Source: Deroplatys truncata (taxonomy: Eukaryota; Arthropoda; Insecta; Mantodea; Mantidae). From it: 64,000 nt of DNA. The notes beneath the pieces were generated by a model, which worked only from the letters and a program-made list of their open reading frames with translations, was not told where the DNA came from and did no database searches. The stretch covers positions 41,717,501 through 41,781,500 of the forward strand of contig CM060989.1 in assembly GCA_030765065.1 (NCBI GenBank). Reading direction: 5' to 3'. Of this stretch, positions 34,811-46,386 are shown in pieces (the first letter of the stretch is position 1; each line of letters starts with the position of its first letter). Made by a program: the position numbers and the translations under genes.

Positions 34811-37286
34811 ACTTTGTTTGCTTCCTGGCTACCACCATGAACGGCTTAAGTTCTTAAGACATACGAAGTATAATGAGCAGGAACACGTTCGTAGGCTATT
34901 AAACCTCCTTTATAGTTTAATTTTCATCAACATTTTGAATAAAGCAGTTTTACAACTGATTTTCAAAGCTCGCGTGATCATTCGCGTTCTACAACAAGAC
35001 AGAGGGAGAGAGAATCTCTGCGCTTAATGCAATATAAAGTAACTAAAGATGCGCTTTAGAGGTAACAGTTGACTAAATAAAGGACGCAGTATCGGCAACG
35101 CATTCTGAGTCAACCGGTGGTCAAGTTCATAAATCCCTACAATGCATACTGAGGCAGCTCGTATAAAGCTGCTGCATCATACTTAACAAACCCGGTATTT
35201 TCGTGTTCAATAACCATCATCAAGGCTTAATTTCGTTTCGAGTACCTTTCATAAACTCATACCGTAATGATTGATGGTACGATAGAGAAATGATTACAAT
35301 AAACAATTTCCGTATATTAAATCAATGTATAATGTAATAAGTCTGAGCTAAAAGATTTGTCAGGAAAGAAGAAGGTAATTAGCAAGCCATGTTAAGAGAA
35401 GTCATGAGCAACAGCGAGGAGTGAACGCGTTAGTATAAAGATTCCTGGAATACAGTTAGGTTATAAGTTCAATATGTTTGCAGAGTCACGTAGACCAGAA
35501 ATTTGTGAAAGAGAAAGGGAATGAAATTCTGAGAATCAGGGAGGTACCCCATAGCCACAATGTAACAGATGCACACGTAAAAATTGTAAGATAGCCTCCG
35601 CGCAAGAAGTATGTAGGCAGAGCTTGAGTTAATATAAGGGCGTGTATTCTAAATCAGACGCCCATTCGTTCGTGCATACATTCGTGACACACCTTCTCTT
35701 AGGACGTATTCAGTTAATTATGTGACGTGTGTTATTTTAAACGCTCAGACGCACTTTGTGAGTAAGATTTTGCGGCCATTGTGAAGGGTTTTGCCGGTAA
35801 GCATTTTAAGGACTCACGGCAAATTACACTGCTAGCTTCTTTTATTGCGAAAACCGTAAAATTGATACTGCAGAATTTAGCAGGTATAACAATTCAATTG
35901 TTATAGTTTCGAGTGCTATGACTCATAATCAGTTTCATTCTTTATCTTCCAACGGTCGCAGCTCACTTCAGTAGCTCAAGTATTAGAGCACATTAAATTT
36001 CTTAGTCAATTTAATAAACTAGTCTTGTTCTTTTACTATGCCCACGCATACCCTGAGAAACTACTCATAGCTCTACCACTGCAGCAGCTGGCACACGAAA
36101 GAACAGAACGAGCTATAAGATGGCAACAACGTCAGAAGCAGGTAAGGTATACTGCTTCAAAGCTGTTACACCTCCGCGCGGCTTTAATCATAGTACGTTA
36201 TTAACCCAAAGCCGTACTAATATATTCACACTCACCTTGTCAATGAAGAAACACCAGGCCAGTCCTGCGCTACAGCTAGGATTGCTGCAAGATTTACAGG
36301 TTGTAAAAAAGTTTTAATAATTTTCTGTAATAATTAAACACTTTACTCATTTTACAACTTGATCAATGAACCATAACATTTGGATTAAAACGCATAGTTT
36401 TATTTTCTCCTAGTAGGTCAAACTCGTCGGTGCTGTGTACTTCTATAACGCTCTGTATATAACCTGCATGCAAAGTAGCTTCAAGTTGTCTTGACAATGA
36501 GCGCTGTAGACAGCCGGTTGCGGAGAAAAGCAGAAAATGAGATTTAAGATAACTCAGAACGGTCGCTTGCTTCTCTCCTAACTAGTAAGGATGGTAAAGA
36601 ATAAACGTCTATTCTTGGTTACTTATGTTATAAATTGACTTATACGCTGCTACCTTACAACAGGGATAGGACTGACAATGTAAAGAAAATTGATTGATTT
36701 CATTGTCAGCACTTTTATAACCTACTGTGATACAAGCTTGGTAAGGGCATCCTTGGAGAAAGAAACACAGTTTAAAAATCCGAGAGAAGTCGGGTATTAT
36801 CTACTTAGTGGCGAACTGTGATCAATCATCCACTCCTGGTTGTTGATCTTAAAAAGTCATTAACTTGCAGCTAATGCTTAACTGCTGCATGAATTAAATA
36901 TAATTAAATAATAAGAAATAGAAAGGAAGTAAATACCCAGGCAACATTTAAACGGTAAAATGCAACTAGAGGTATGAAAATATTCCATGTATTCAATAAT
37001 AAATGTATCAAAGTTTAGTGGATTTAATATAACTAATGAACATAGTGCAATAATATATAGACATATAATACAGCAAATTTTTACCTCAAACTTTAAAACA
37101 TAGGGTAAAAATTGTTCTGTTATTTTAGCGGATCAAACAGGCACAATCACCATATGCTACAGTTATATGTTTCACTTGGTACGCGAAAAGAGTGGCTAAA
37201 TATATTATTTCATCAATATATTGCGCGTGTGCATCTGTATGTGTGTGCACGTGCATAATATTCTTTAAGGTAGAATCAGTCTGAAA
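34811..37286. other. unassigned sequence with weak exon-like and promoter-like signals
   Basis: No repeat recognised in most of this 2.5 kb. Around 35638 AATATAAGGGCGTG is followed 24 bp later by TCAGACG, a TATA and initiator-like pair. GTTTTGCCGGTAAGCATT near 35789 resembles a splice donor. ATG at 36120 in a good start context (AAGATGGCA) is followed after eight codons by AGCAGGTAAGGTA, also donor-like. None is decisive. Confidence 0.3.
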
Positions 37287-37375
37287 AGTTCAATGCCACA
37301 GCCGGGATTTGAACCACGGATCTTAGGCTATCGTTCTGCTGCTCTAACCATGTGAGCTGTCATGTCAGAATACCT
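37287..37375 (-). mobile_element. tRNA-like SINE head
   Basis: On the minus strand, AGCTCACATGGTTAGAGCA resembles an A box, and CCGTGGTTCAAATCCCGG a B box. The T-stem does not pair fully, so it is a SINE or tRNA-derived remnant and not a functional tRNA. Confidence 0.55.
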
Positions 37376-38070
37376 GCACAACACTAAATTCTTCAAATGA
37401 CTTGCACGGTAGCTCAGATTCGTTTAAATGCGATATACGGGGTGAAGGGAGGTTGTTTTATTAGTTTAAACCAGTTACAGATCTCCTTATTTGGAAGACT
37501 TTTGTAATTTCCATTTTTTTCTATGACAATTTCCTATGAAAATATCTTAGGTTTTTCGAGAATATAAAACAAACATGCTACCAACGTTGCAAGGGTTGCT
37601 GATCCATAGTAGAGGGGTCTCACTTTCATTTTAAAAAACCAGTTGGACACCACATAAATAGCTTCACTTTCGCTTTCAGAGTGGCGTGCATCTCATGAGC
37701 GTAAACAAATAAAAGTTTCGTGTCTGCTACCTGCTAATAATTACATCTGAATCTTCCAATAACGCATTTTGTAACCTAAACTTGCAATCCAAGGATATTC
37801 TCATCAACTCATTCAACATTATAATTATGCGTTTTGCAATTGATACTTCCTGTAATGTAATAAACCAAACCATCTTTCTGACATATAAACACAAAACATC
37901 TACGTCGTTAGGCCCTTACGAAGCCTACTAAATGGCTCTTTTATCATGGGCAGCAAAAGAATAAACAGTAAACCAAATGATTCACCCGCTTCACAGGTAT
38001 TGTTCAAAATGTCCACCATTTGCGCACCAGCAAGCTTCACACCTTAACTAATTACATCGTACACTAGCAA
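37376..38070. other. unassigned AT-rich sequence
   Basis: No recognisable feature. Confidence 0.35.
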
Positions 38071-38250
38071 AGATGTCGCCCTCCGTGGCCTAGTGGTATC
38101 ATGTTAGGCTATAGTTCCCAAGGTCGCGGGTTCAATCCGGCGAGGGAAGATGTCGTAGATTTACGGCATAAAAGAACCTTAAGCCTGTTAAAAATGCTGT
38201 GAGCAAAATTTCCGGTCTTTCATGCCTAATATAGAATGGAACGCTAAAAA
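38071..38250 (+). mobile_element. tRNA-headed SINE, second family
   Basis: CCCTCCGTGGCCTAGTGGTA is an A box in a tRNA-like head, and CGCGGGTTCAATCCGGCGAG contains the B box. The tail GTAGATTTACGGCA is shared with the reverse-oriented copy at 51633-51806, which defines the family. Confidence 0.75.
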
Positions 38251-39429
38251 TCATAGTAGTTAAAGAGAGTCCTAAATAAAGCTACATTTAATTTTTGTTC
38301 TAGCAAAAACACACTCATTGTACATAAACATGATGTGCTTGGCAGTTACCTAACGCGAAACGCTTATTTGTCGCTGAAGGCATTCCTTTCATTGTACACT
38401 GTTGTAGTGTAGGCCAATATATCATCGTTGTACTTCTTATTTTGCTAAAACATTACATCATCCTTTCGTCGTGTTTGTTTGTATTAAGGAACGTGCGGAA
38501 AACAAAACCGCTAGTCACCCTTTAGGTAAAGGAAAGGAGACGTGGGGTAGGCTATGTTTTGTTTATGTTCTGAAGCCGGTTCAGATCGCGCGACCTACCT
38601 CAACCTGTTTGCAATGTTGCTGATTTCTACAGCCACATTATGACTGCAGAAAGATGTTAGATCCCTTTAACTGATGAATTATTTCAAAACCAAGTAATAT
38701 AGTTACCATCGAAGCTATGTCAAATTGATTAATCTAATCATGTTACAAGTAAGAAAGTATTATTTTCATACATTCTTGTTGAATAAAACATTTAATTTGG
38801 AACAAAAGCTTTGTTTTTCCTGAAATAGCTGATGAACAAAATGCTGTTATACGTTTTCCTTTGTAATATTTCTATAAAGTACATGTTCGAATGAATGTTA
38901 TAAGTACCCTTCCACTCGGTATAAATGCAGTTTAAAGTAAGTCCTTTCCTGAAATGAGAGAGGCAACGAATCAAAGAAGTCGTTTTGTTTAACAACAGTG
39001 AATAAGTTAACACGTGGAGGAGTTTTCCTTGTTTATGAAGTATGTTATTCGTGAGGAGAGTAAAGAATGCGATGCTCGACTCTTTACAGTTCCCTGACTC
39101 GCCGATCAGTATCACAACAGTCTTCTCTGCAATTAAGCTCATTTTTTTTAAACTCTCCAAACATAATTATCTAATTTTATTAGCATTCTGCCTACAAAAG
39201 ATTATCACGTAACGACATAATTGCCAAAGAATGGCCACAATCTCCAGTAGCCTTCAGGATGACTTCCGCCTCTTGTTCGCTATGGAACATCTTACCAAAA
39301 CGTTACTTCACCACAGATGCTTCCCTCGGAGCAGAAAATGTCATTTTGAGAGTTAGAAAGTCAATCTTTGACATCAAGTTCACATCGGAACCAGGTTTGT
39401 CAGTTATGCTAAAAACTTTAGTATTTCTA
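38251..39429. other. unassigned sequence with minus-strand open stretches
   Basis: A 122-codon minus frame (39160 to 38792) begins MESLKKMSLIAEKTVVILIG then ESGNCKESS, loosely like a P-loop but lacking the GK[S/T] core. Another minus-strand stretch near 39430-39290 reads SITDKPGSDVNLMSKIDFLT. No family assigned; possibly a decayed gene. Confidence 0.25.
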
Positions 39430-39720
39430 ATTACCTCGTCAACAGTAAATAACCAGGGAACGGAGAGAACACCTCGCACCTACACTCAACATGGATCTTT
39501 TGTGCTTGCCACCCCCAGGAGGAGGTGAAGAAACAGAGGCGCAGAGATCTCTAACGATTCCAGGATGGATGACCTGGTCACACTGATGGGCTGCTCAAGA
39601 AAGGCTTCCCTCTGGCGGAAATTGGAAAAACTCGACTCCTGAGTTAGCTCAAAGAAGGCTGCGATCTGGTAGGATCGAGAAGAACTTTCCAAAGAGCAAG
39701 AATCTACGCCACCTGACACC
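39430..39720 (-). mobile_element. family S SINE fragment (minus strand)
   Basis: The minus strand carries CTCCTCCTGGGGGTGGCAAG, ACAAAAGATCCATG and GGTGCGAGGTGTTCTCTCCG, the 3' body of the long SINE also seen at 42700-42800. The tRNA-like head is not preserved. Confidence 0.62.
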
Positions 39721-39765
39721 GCTATTCGTTTTTTTTTATGTCCAGGACATAAAAAAACGAATAGC
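39721..39765. repeat. near-perfect palindrome at an H breakpoint
   Basis: GCTATTCGTTTT...ATGTCC is followed at once by its complement GGACAT...AACGAATAGC, 20-plus bp arms differing only in T/A run length, separated by a single A. The right arm is internal H sequence of the copy that follows; the left arm is its inverted duplicate. Confidence 0.9.
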
Positions 39766-40350
39766 GAATTTCCATTTGAGAAAAGTATAAGTAGTGGAAA
39801 ATTCAAACAAATAACAAGGAATATCTCGGAAATGGGTCACTTCACAAAAAAATGTGTATATGATATAAATTGTGTGTATTAACTAGATCTACATTTTTTG
39901 TGTAGAAAAATTTTATCTACCGTTTACCAATTGTACGAACATCATTCAGAATGAAGAGGACTTTTGGAGACATTCCCAGAATATTCAAGATATACATTTC
40001 TTTTGCCATGAAAATATCTTAAACATGTGATATTATAATCAAAATTGTTATATCTATTTTTGAGAAAATCAACATTTTCAAAAAATGTTCTATGTAATGG
40101 TGAGGGATTTTATTGAAAAATCTTCATGTAGCATCCATGGAAGACCTACCAAGTTAGGTATTCGCCCGACTTTTTGTTTTTGAGTTACGTTGTTCACACA
40201 CACACACACACACACAGGCATGTTTTGAAAAATGCTTTATTTGGATTCAGAGCACCTCAAAACATGTAAATCCGGTGAAATCTCGGTATACAATTTGTGG
40301 GTGAAATCCAATACTTCCTCTACTTATACGCAGAAGAGAAAGTAAAAAAT
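39744..40350 (+). mobile_element. family H repeat, 5'-truncated copy H9
   Basis: Starts inside H at the GAATAGCGAATTTCCATTTG block and continues to the end CTCTACTTATACGCAGAAGA then GAAAGTAAAAAATTC. A pure AC run lies at 40193-40217, at the family's usual position. Confidence 0.78.
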
Positions 40351-40954
40351 TCAGTCTGTGTGTTTGTCTGTCTGTGAACAGAATGACCGAAAATCCAAAA
40401 ATTGACTTACTAGAAACTTGGTATTTAAGTTCAGCATCGTCCAAGGTTGGAACCCGAAGATTTTCGGGGAAATCTTACCACTCTAACTATCCTCTGTATG
40501 ACAAACTTTTTGTTACTTTAATTTTTTTCAGAAATGGCTCTAATGATTTTGATTGCAATACTGTGTGTTTAAGATACTTGCCTAATAAATGCAATCCACA
40601 TATTGAATTATCTCTAAACATTACACAAAAATGTAGATCTGTTTAAGACACAATTTATTTCTAATATGTTTTTGTGATATCCACCATTTCTGAGATATCC
40701 GTCGTTGTTAGATCGAATTTTCAGCATTTTGTATATTTTTTACAAGTGCTGCGGCTTTTCAGTTGTTTTTCGCGGTCACATAGCGACTCCGTTTTTAAAC
40801 ATGCAATATCGATTTGGTTTCCTCTAACCTTCTTTTACCTTCAACGAAATGTTTAATGAATCTGTTTCTTTAAAGGCTTATCTTGCTTAACATGAAAAAG
40901 ATAGAAGATAAGCTTTCGATAGTGGGTGGAGAAAGTCATGTGAATGTAATCAGA
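40351..40954 (-). mobile_element. family H repeat, truncated copy H10
   Basis: Reverse orientation, directly abutting H9. It begins at the GT-rich microsatellite (TGTGTGTTTGTCTGTCTGTG) without the palindrome end and continues to the TC-end GTGGAGAAAGTCATGTGAAT then GTAATCAGA. Diverged. Confidence 0.68.
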
Positions 40955-40965
40955 TTTTTAAAAAA

Positions 40966-41395
40966 GTTTTGTGTGTGTCTGTGAACAGCATAACTTACAA
41001 ATGAAAGATCTTTTTAAAGTTAATTTATTTTGAATCGCTTTAGCAGCATGGTCACATTTACACTTTACAGTAATTCAAAATGTGGATGGATGCCAAACCA
41101 GGTATTTAAGTTCAGCATCTTCCAAAGATGTGACACTAATGTTTTCAAGAAAATCCCACTACTTCAAACTACCCTTTACTTGAAGAATGCTTCGTTATTT
41201 CCAATTTTTCCAAAAATAGCATATTGATTAAAATGCCATATTGTGTTTAAATATTTGCATGACAAATAAAATGTATGTCTTGAAACTTTTGGGAATAATA
41301 TCTGAAGTCCTCTTCACTGGCAATGAATGTTGTATAATTGGTAAACGGCAAGAGATAAATAGAATATTAGGTACTACACAAAACATGTAAATGCC
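40966..41395 (-). mobile_element. family H repeat, fragment H11
   Basis: Same orientation as H10 and immediately after it, again starting at GTGTGTGTCTGTGAACAGCA and extending to the TACTACACAAAACATGTA block. About 80 bp of foreign sequence (around 41005-41080) interrupts it. H10 and H11 thus form a tandem pair. Confidence 0.65.
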
Positions 41396-41612
41396 TTAAA
41401 AACAGGTAATATAGTGAAATAAGATAGAAGCAGAATATTTTAAACTGCCATAAGTTTGCGTGAAAACCTGTTTAGATGCAGTAATGTGAAATGTTTACTA
41501 CGATCCTCAAATACTAAAATATTTTGCATATATGTATATATTTAAATGCCATTTTAACGCAGTACTTTGAAATATCGCTCTAAAAATGGTGTATCAATTA
41601 AAAATATATAAG
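41396..41612. other. unassigned AT-rich sequence
   Basis: No recognisable feature. Confidence 0.35.
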
Positions 41613-42135
41613 TGACCGAGCGGGATGACTCAGGCGGTAACGTCTGTGGCCCGGATTCGGGAGGTCGTGAGTTCGATCTCCGCAGCCGACTTTCCTGAAC
41701 CATAGTTTCTTATAGGGTTTCCTCGGGTCGCTAGACGAATGCTCGGAAGGATCATTAAAGTCCCTTTGAATATCCTGTTCATTTCACCTACAATCGCATT
41801 TCACTTCACCTTTCGTCCGCGTGGTTTCTTTTGAGGGTTAAAAGTGTCGGAGGGAGGTCTCGGCGTGTGCATGACAGGGGGAAAGGATAATGTGTGGAAA
41901 CTTTCGTCTCCTGCATTGGGGACGGTATCTGGGTCCCGGACACCTCAGGGGACATAAGTCCCACAGGACCAGGCTGATCCAGTGCCCATCATAGGGGTTT
42001 AAATCTGGAAATGGTAGGGACTACGTCCTCTGCCTGTCTTGCCTCTTGGTCCGGCCGCCCGGGGCATAGGCACAAAAGTTCTGCTTAAGTGATGGTGCTA
42101 AGCCCCCCTCCGCTTATAATCCTGATCCTAAGATA
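41613..42135 (+). mobile_element. long SINE of family S, best-preserved head
   Basis: The head TGACCGAGCGGGATGACTCA then GGCGG (A box) and GTCGTGAGTTCGATCTCCGC (B box) is the clearest tRNA-like promoter in the window. The body includes GGGTTTCCTCGGGTCGCTAG, GGAGGTCTCGGCGTGTGCAT and CATAGGGGTTTAAATCTG. It is about 520 bp, long for a SINE. Confidence 0.8.
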
Positions 42136-42323
42136 TAAGTGTAAGTGCATTATTTTTAATTTTCAGTAAAATCCTGCACATGAAGCGATTTCTACTTCAA
42201 ACTGTCATGGTTCAACTGTTATGGTGTAGGAATACAATAAGTTGCAAAACTTTGAAAATCGATTCCGTAACTTTACTTTTTTTCTTACTTAAGGAACAAT
42301 GTTCTAGCTAATATAGAAGCGCC

Positions 42324-42820
42324 GAACGAAATGGCTCTGCGGTAGCGTGTGAGACACGCATTCAAGACTTCCAGGATTCCATTTCTGTCAACCGAATACT
42401 CTGATCTTTGGGCATTAATTGGTTTTTCCTGGTCGGTAGGCAAATGTTGGTGTGGTTTCTCATCTACCACGATTTCCTTTCCATCATCTTCCTTTCTAGG
42501 TTTTCGTGACGTATGGCGGTGCCGGATAGATGACGCGGATGCTTGATCAAAGGAAAGAGTACTCTTCATGGACATTAGAGGGCTGCGGTCAAAGGGTATT
42601 CAGTACCCTCTCTAGGTAGCTCTAGTAGTGGAAAGGGACTTTGAGCTGGAATTGTTAGGGACTTCCGCGCGTTTCTGTATCCTGTCTGCCTGCGGCCTGT
42701 AGCCTTTTGTGATTCCTTCACTTCATCTCTTCCTCCTGGGGGTGGTAGCCACAATAGATCTATGCAGATCGCAGTGTGCGAGGTGTCGCTCTTCGTTGTA
42801 TAATCTATACCTATACCTAA
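42324..42820 (+). mobile_element. long SINE of family S
   Basis: The decayed head ATGGCTCTGCGGTAGCGTGT is followed by GGTTTTTCCTGGTCGGTAGG, GCTCTAGTAGTGGAAAGGGA, GGAATTGTTAGGGACTTCCG, CTTCCTCCTGGGGGTGGTAG and GCGAGGTGTCGCTCTTCGTT. It serves as the uninterrupted reference for the split copy at 23023-25430. Confidence 0.75.
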
Positions 42821-43012
42821 CACAGAAGCGTAAAACCTTCAGATTTATTTATGTTGTATTAATGCTGATGCTATCATTTCTAGTTTTTATAGTGATTAAA
42901 TAAACATGATTAAAAGTTAATTTTTTAATTAAATGAAAACATTTATAAACATCTAAAAATGTTCAGGGTGTTCATAAAAATGTTCATGTTCAATTTTCAT
43001 AAAAATCAGCTT

Positions 43013-43310
43013 GCTGCCATACCGCCCCACCTTTGTCCACAACAGGGGTCATGAGTAGGGTGCAGTACTGGAGGGTGGGACGTGGTCAGCGCCCCGGGTC
43101 CCTACCTGCCGGTAAATGCGGCCAGCTTAACCTGGAGTCCTACTTTCCAATCAAATAGCTCTTCATTTGGTCCCTTAGGGACCTAACGAAGCTGAGTGTA
43201 CCCCAGTCCAGGTCTCTCAGCGGTAGAAAATCCCCACGTAGGTACCGGGAACCGAATCCGAGTCTCCCACTTGGTAAGCAGCAACGTCACCAACGCGCTA
43301 AGGAGACGAT
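43013..43310 (-). mobile_element. tRNA-headed SINE (minus strand)
   Basis: The minus strand begins TCTCCTTAGCGCGTTGGTGA (A box) and continues to CTCGGATTCGGTTCCCGGTA (B box). The body, which contains GGTACCTACGTGGGGA and ends near GGGGCGGTATGGCAG, is clearly more GC-rich than the flanks. A family distinct from S. Confidence 0.7.
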
Positions 43311-43710
43311 TACAAAAACGAAGGTATGATTATTTCAAGATTTTGTTCATTTCAAACCCTTTCACACATTCTCGGATATAGGGACATAGCCTAGCTCAGG
43401 CTACTTTTATGTCAGGGCCGTCAAAGTTCTAAATTAAGTCACTAGATATATAAGCAGAGAAATCACCAGACAACGTATTTAAAAAGGCGTGTCTGCTGGT
43501 ATTCGGGCCATTATCATATCATGCTCTGTAATATTCTTTTCTTCGGTGCAAAGGTTTGATCATTACCTCCTTCTCCGCCATAATCTGAATACCCATAACC
43601 TATAACCTGGATACGCCTTAAGTGTTAAATTAAACACTGAACCTTGTTATGGACTTAATTTATATAACACGTGTATGATATTAAACGTTGCAAATAAATG
43701 TACTGTAATA
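43311..43710. other. unassigned sequence
   Basis: No recognisable feature between a SINE and a Tc/mariner element. Confidence 0.35.
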
Positions 43711-45062
43711 TAGGGTAATTTATGAAGAACTGATACATTTATTTCTTTAATTGTTTCAAAACGTGTTATGCTAGCGACAACTATTATACCTGAAATGCAG
43801 AGGAATTTTGGGAGATTATTTACCTCTATAGCAAATGTTGAAAATGTCCTCTATCCTGCATAAGGCACAGCTCAGCACGTCGTTCCATGTTACTGGTCAC
43901 TCGTTGAACCACTCTGTTGTCAATAGCATGAATCTCCTGTGTAATGTTGTACTTCAGATCGTCCAATGTCTGGGGACGTGTGGCATAAACCCTGTCTTTT
44001 AAGTAACCCCATAGAAAGAAGTCCGGCGATGTCAAATCCGGAGATCTCGGTGGCCACATGTTCTTGGAAATTATCGGGTCGTTAAAGAAACTTGCAATTA
44101 GTGCCATGGATTCATTTCATGTGTGGCATGTAGAGCCGTCCTGCTGAAAATATCCTTGACTCAGCTCTACATTGTCTAGTTACCTAGCAAACTCCATGAA
44201 AATCCGTCGGTACTCTGCACATTGTTTAAAAAAAATTGGTCCCCTTATTCTCTGTGCAGATATTGCACACCAAACTCCGATTTTAACCGGGTGCATAGGT
44301 GCTTCATGAATAACATGTGGATTTTCGCTGGTCCTATAGCGTGAGTTATTCGAGTTCACATAGCCGGTTAAATGGAACCATGCTTCATCTGTGAACCATG
44401 TGATGGACAATGTAGTAGGATTTTGCACAATGAACACCTGAAACCAACGACAATAATTCAGTCGTCTATCCTTATCTGGTTCCTGTGTCTGATGAATAAC
44501 CGTAATCCTATGCAGCTTTAGGCCTGCACTTTTCACAGCTCTCTGTCACATTGAGTAGCTGTACCCTGTCTCCTGCGACAAACGTCTTAATGAGTTTTTG
44601 GGTGACTGATCCAGTCGTGGTCTTAGGTCAACAACAACCACCATGAGAAGCCTAGATGAACGAGTTTTGCCTTTTTCACTCACCAGAGGTCTAATTGTTT
44701 CCAATTTGTTTACCAGTCCCGGTATTGTATTTCCTTGGGGAGGATTCCGAAAACTAAATTCTCTCTGTTATGCCCTTTGAGTAGCGTAATTGAACTCGTA
44801 ATGGAGTATTGCTTTACAAGGAAACGTTGTTCTTTTAATGTGTACTCCATTTTCACGTTGACTAGAACAAAATCTCAAAGACAGTTGCGGACAATAAAAA
44901 TAGCAATTACGAATAAAACATGAACATCTGCGCATCTAGTGACAAGCAATCGAAACTCCTGAACATTCTGCTCAATTTGGTGCTAAAATTGGGACATTGA
45001 GCGAATTTCGAACAAAATAATTAAAAAGAAAGAAATGCGTCAGTTCTACAAAAATCATCCTG
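43711..45062 (-). mobile_element. Tc/mariner-superfamily element, second family, copy B
   Basis: 1352 bp with TA flanks (43709-43710, 45063-45064). Ends are TAGGGTAATTTATGAAGAAC on the left and, inward on the right, CAGGATGATTTTTGTAGAAC. Same family as 14766-16096 in the opposite orientation. Confidence 0.92.
43826..44850 (-). pseudogene. Tc/mariner-type transposase pseudogene, copy B
   Basis: Starts MEYTLKEQRFLVKQY in a region with frame changes, then is open at 44536-44180: DKDRRLNYCRWFQVF, FTDEAWFHLTGYVN (first catalytic Asp) and VKIGVWCAIS. The second-Asp segment reads QQDGSTCHT followed by TGA (44117-44119). The rest is open: MALIASFFNDPIISKNMWPP, RSPDLTSPDFFLWGYLKD (third Asp), and MERRAELCLMQDRGH near the end. 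The TGA is at exactly the codon that is TAA in copy A. Confidence 0.87.
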
Positions 45063-45064
45063 TA

Positions 45065-46053
45065 TGTATGAAGAACAACTTATAGATACGTTTTAATACG
45101 ATTTCTGCATACTTGTACATAAACAAAACAATTACATTTATTGTTTTATTTCTAACAATTATTCTTCCTCTAAAAATAAAACCCCACATAAACAGACAAC
45201 ATTTACAACAAAAATTGCAAAAACAATTAAAATTTCTAATTAACTGCGAAGGTAATACCTAATAATTAATAACATCCCAATAATCAACCAATAATAATTA
45301 TTAACTAAATGCTGGTATGATTAACCGAATTAATATAAACAGTAATACAACATAATTTATTCATTACAATCATTATTGTAATATAATTAATATTATAATC
45401 AAGGCGTCAGTTGGCGGCTAAATAGTCGGGGTGTAAAGATTAAACGCATGCAAATATAAAACCAGGGCACCAACACAACAGTTACAAAATAACTAGCCTT
45501 TCCAATACACGTAATAGGCGCATATTTGCGGAGGAGTTGCCAGTTGTGAATGGTAATTAATAACCAGAATATAACCATATTCTAGTGACATACCCTAATG
45601 TTGGAAAAATGTTAAAGTTGCTTCTTAGTAACCTCTGTAATATTATTGCTTATTTCTTCCATAATTAACCACTCAACGAAAAAAAAAAACAGTTTTATAA
45701 AAATCCAGAGAAAATAGCGTCTGACAAAGTCAGACATTCTGCTTCCACACGGCCTCGAGTGCAGTAACAACTGGCATGCCATCTGTGAGGAAATCCCCGC
45801 ACGACTAACGCCCTTCCAAAGGGATGCATTGAAGCGATTGTAAAGGATTATAAAGGAATTACGCTTGCTTTCTTCTTCACTTCAGTAAATGTATAACACT
45901 TACTGAAGTCCTTTCTATAGGTTAAAACTATCTTAATATTATTGTAATATCGCATTGTTACCAACTTTAGAATTTTGTTTTCATCCAAAGAAAATTTATA
46001 TGGAAAACTAACAGACAATCAAGAGTTATAGCCTCAAGGTAGAGACTAGAGCA
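45065..46053. other. unassigned AT-rich sequence
   Basis: Very AT-rich; no coding motif or repeat end recognised. Confidence 0.35.
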
Positions 46054-46386
46054 TGATGCACTCATATTACCTTCTCTACTCACTCTTATACAAACTATAC
46101 TTGCAAAGGTTTATTCTTTTATCTAATTCTTGTTATCGAGATAAACCTTTGTCATTTTCAAATTTCGTTGTAGGATCAAGAAGAATACAGTAATTAAAAC
46201 GATAGTCAGATCTTTTCAAAGCTTTGAAATGATGCTCTCTTTGCATAAACTCAAAAAAATAAGGAATAAAAAAAATTTCTTACACACATGACCTTCTCTA
46301 CCCTCTATAGTTTATTACTGGTTATACAAACTATTCTTATGAAAGCTTATTTTCCTATCTACTTCATATTAAATCGTTTACTAAAA
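46054..46386 (+). mobile_element. family H TC-end fragments (two in tandem)
   Basis: Two partial TC-ends: ATTACCTTCTCTACTCACTC at 46070 with following blocks to about 46260, then ACATGACCTTCTCTACCCTC at about 46286 running to CTTCATATTAAATCG. The second continues at 47019 beyond an insertion. Confidence 0.6.

Noticed and set aside
38071-38145. Possible tRNA genes (also near 10380, 16140, 37330, 41620, 43260, 51790, 60020 and 62100)
   Set aside because: A and B boxes are present but acceptor and T stems do not pair, and each head is attached to a repeated SINE body.
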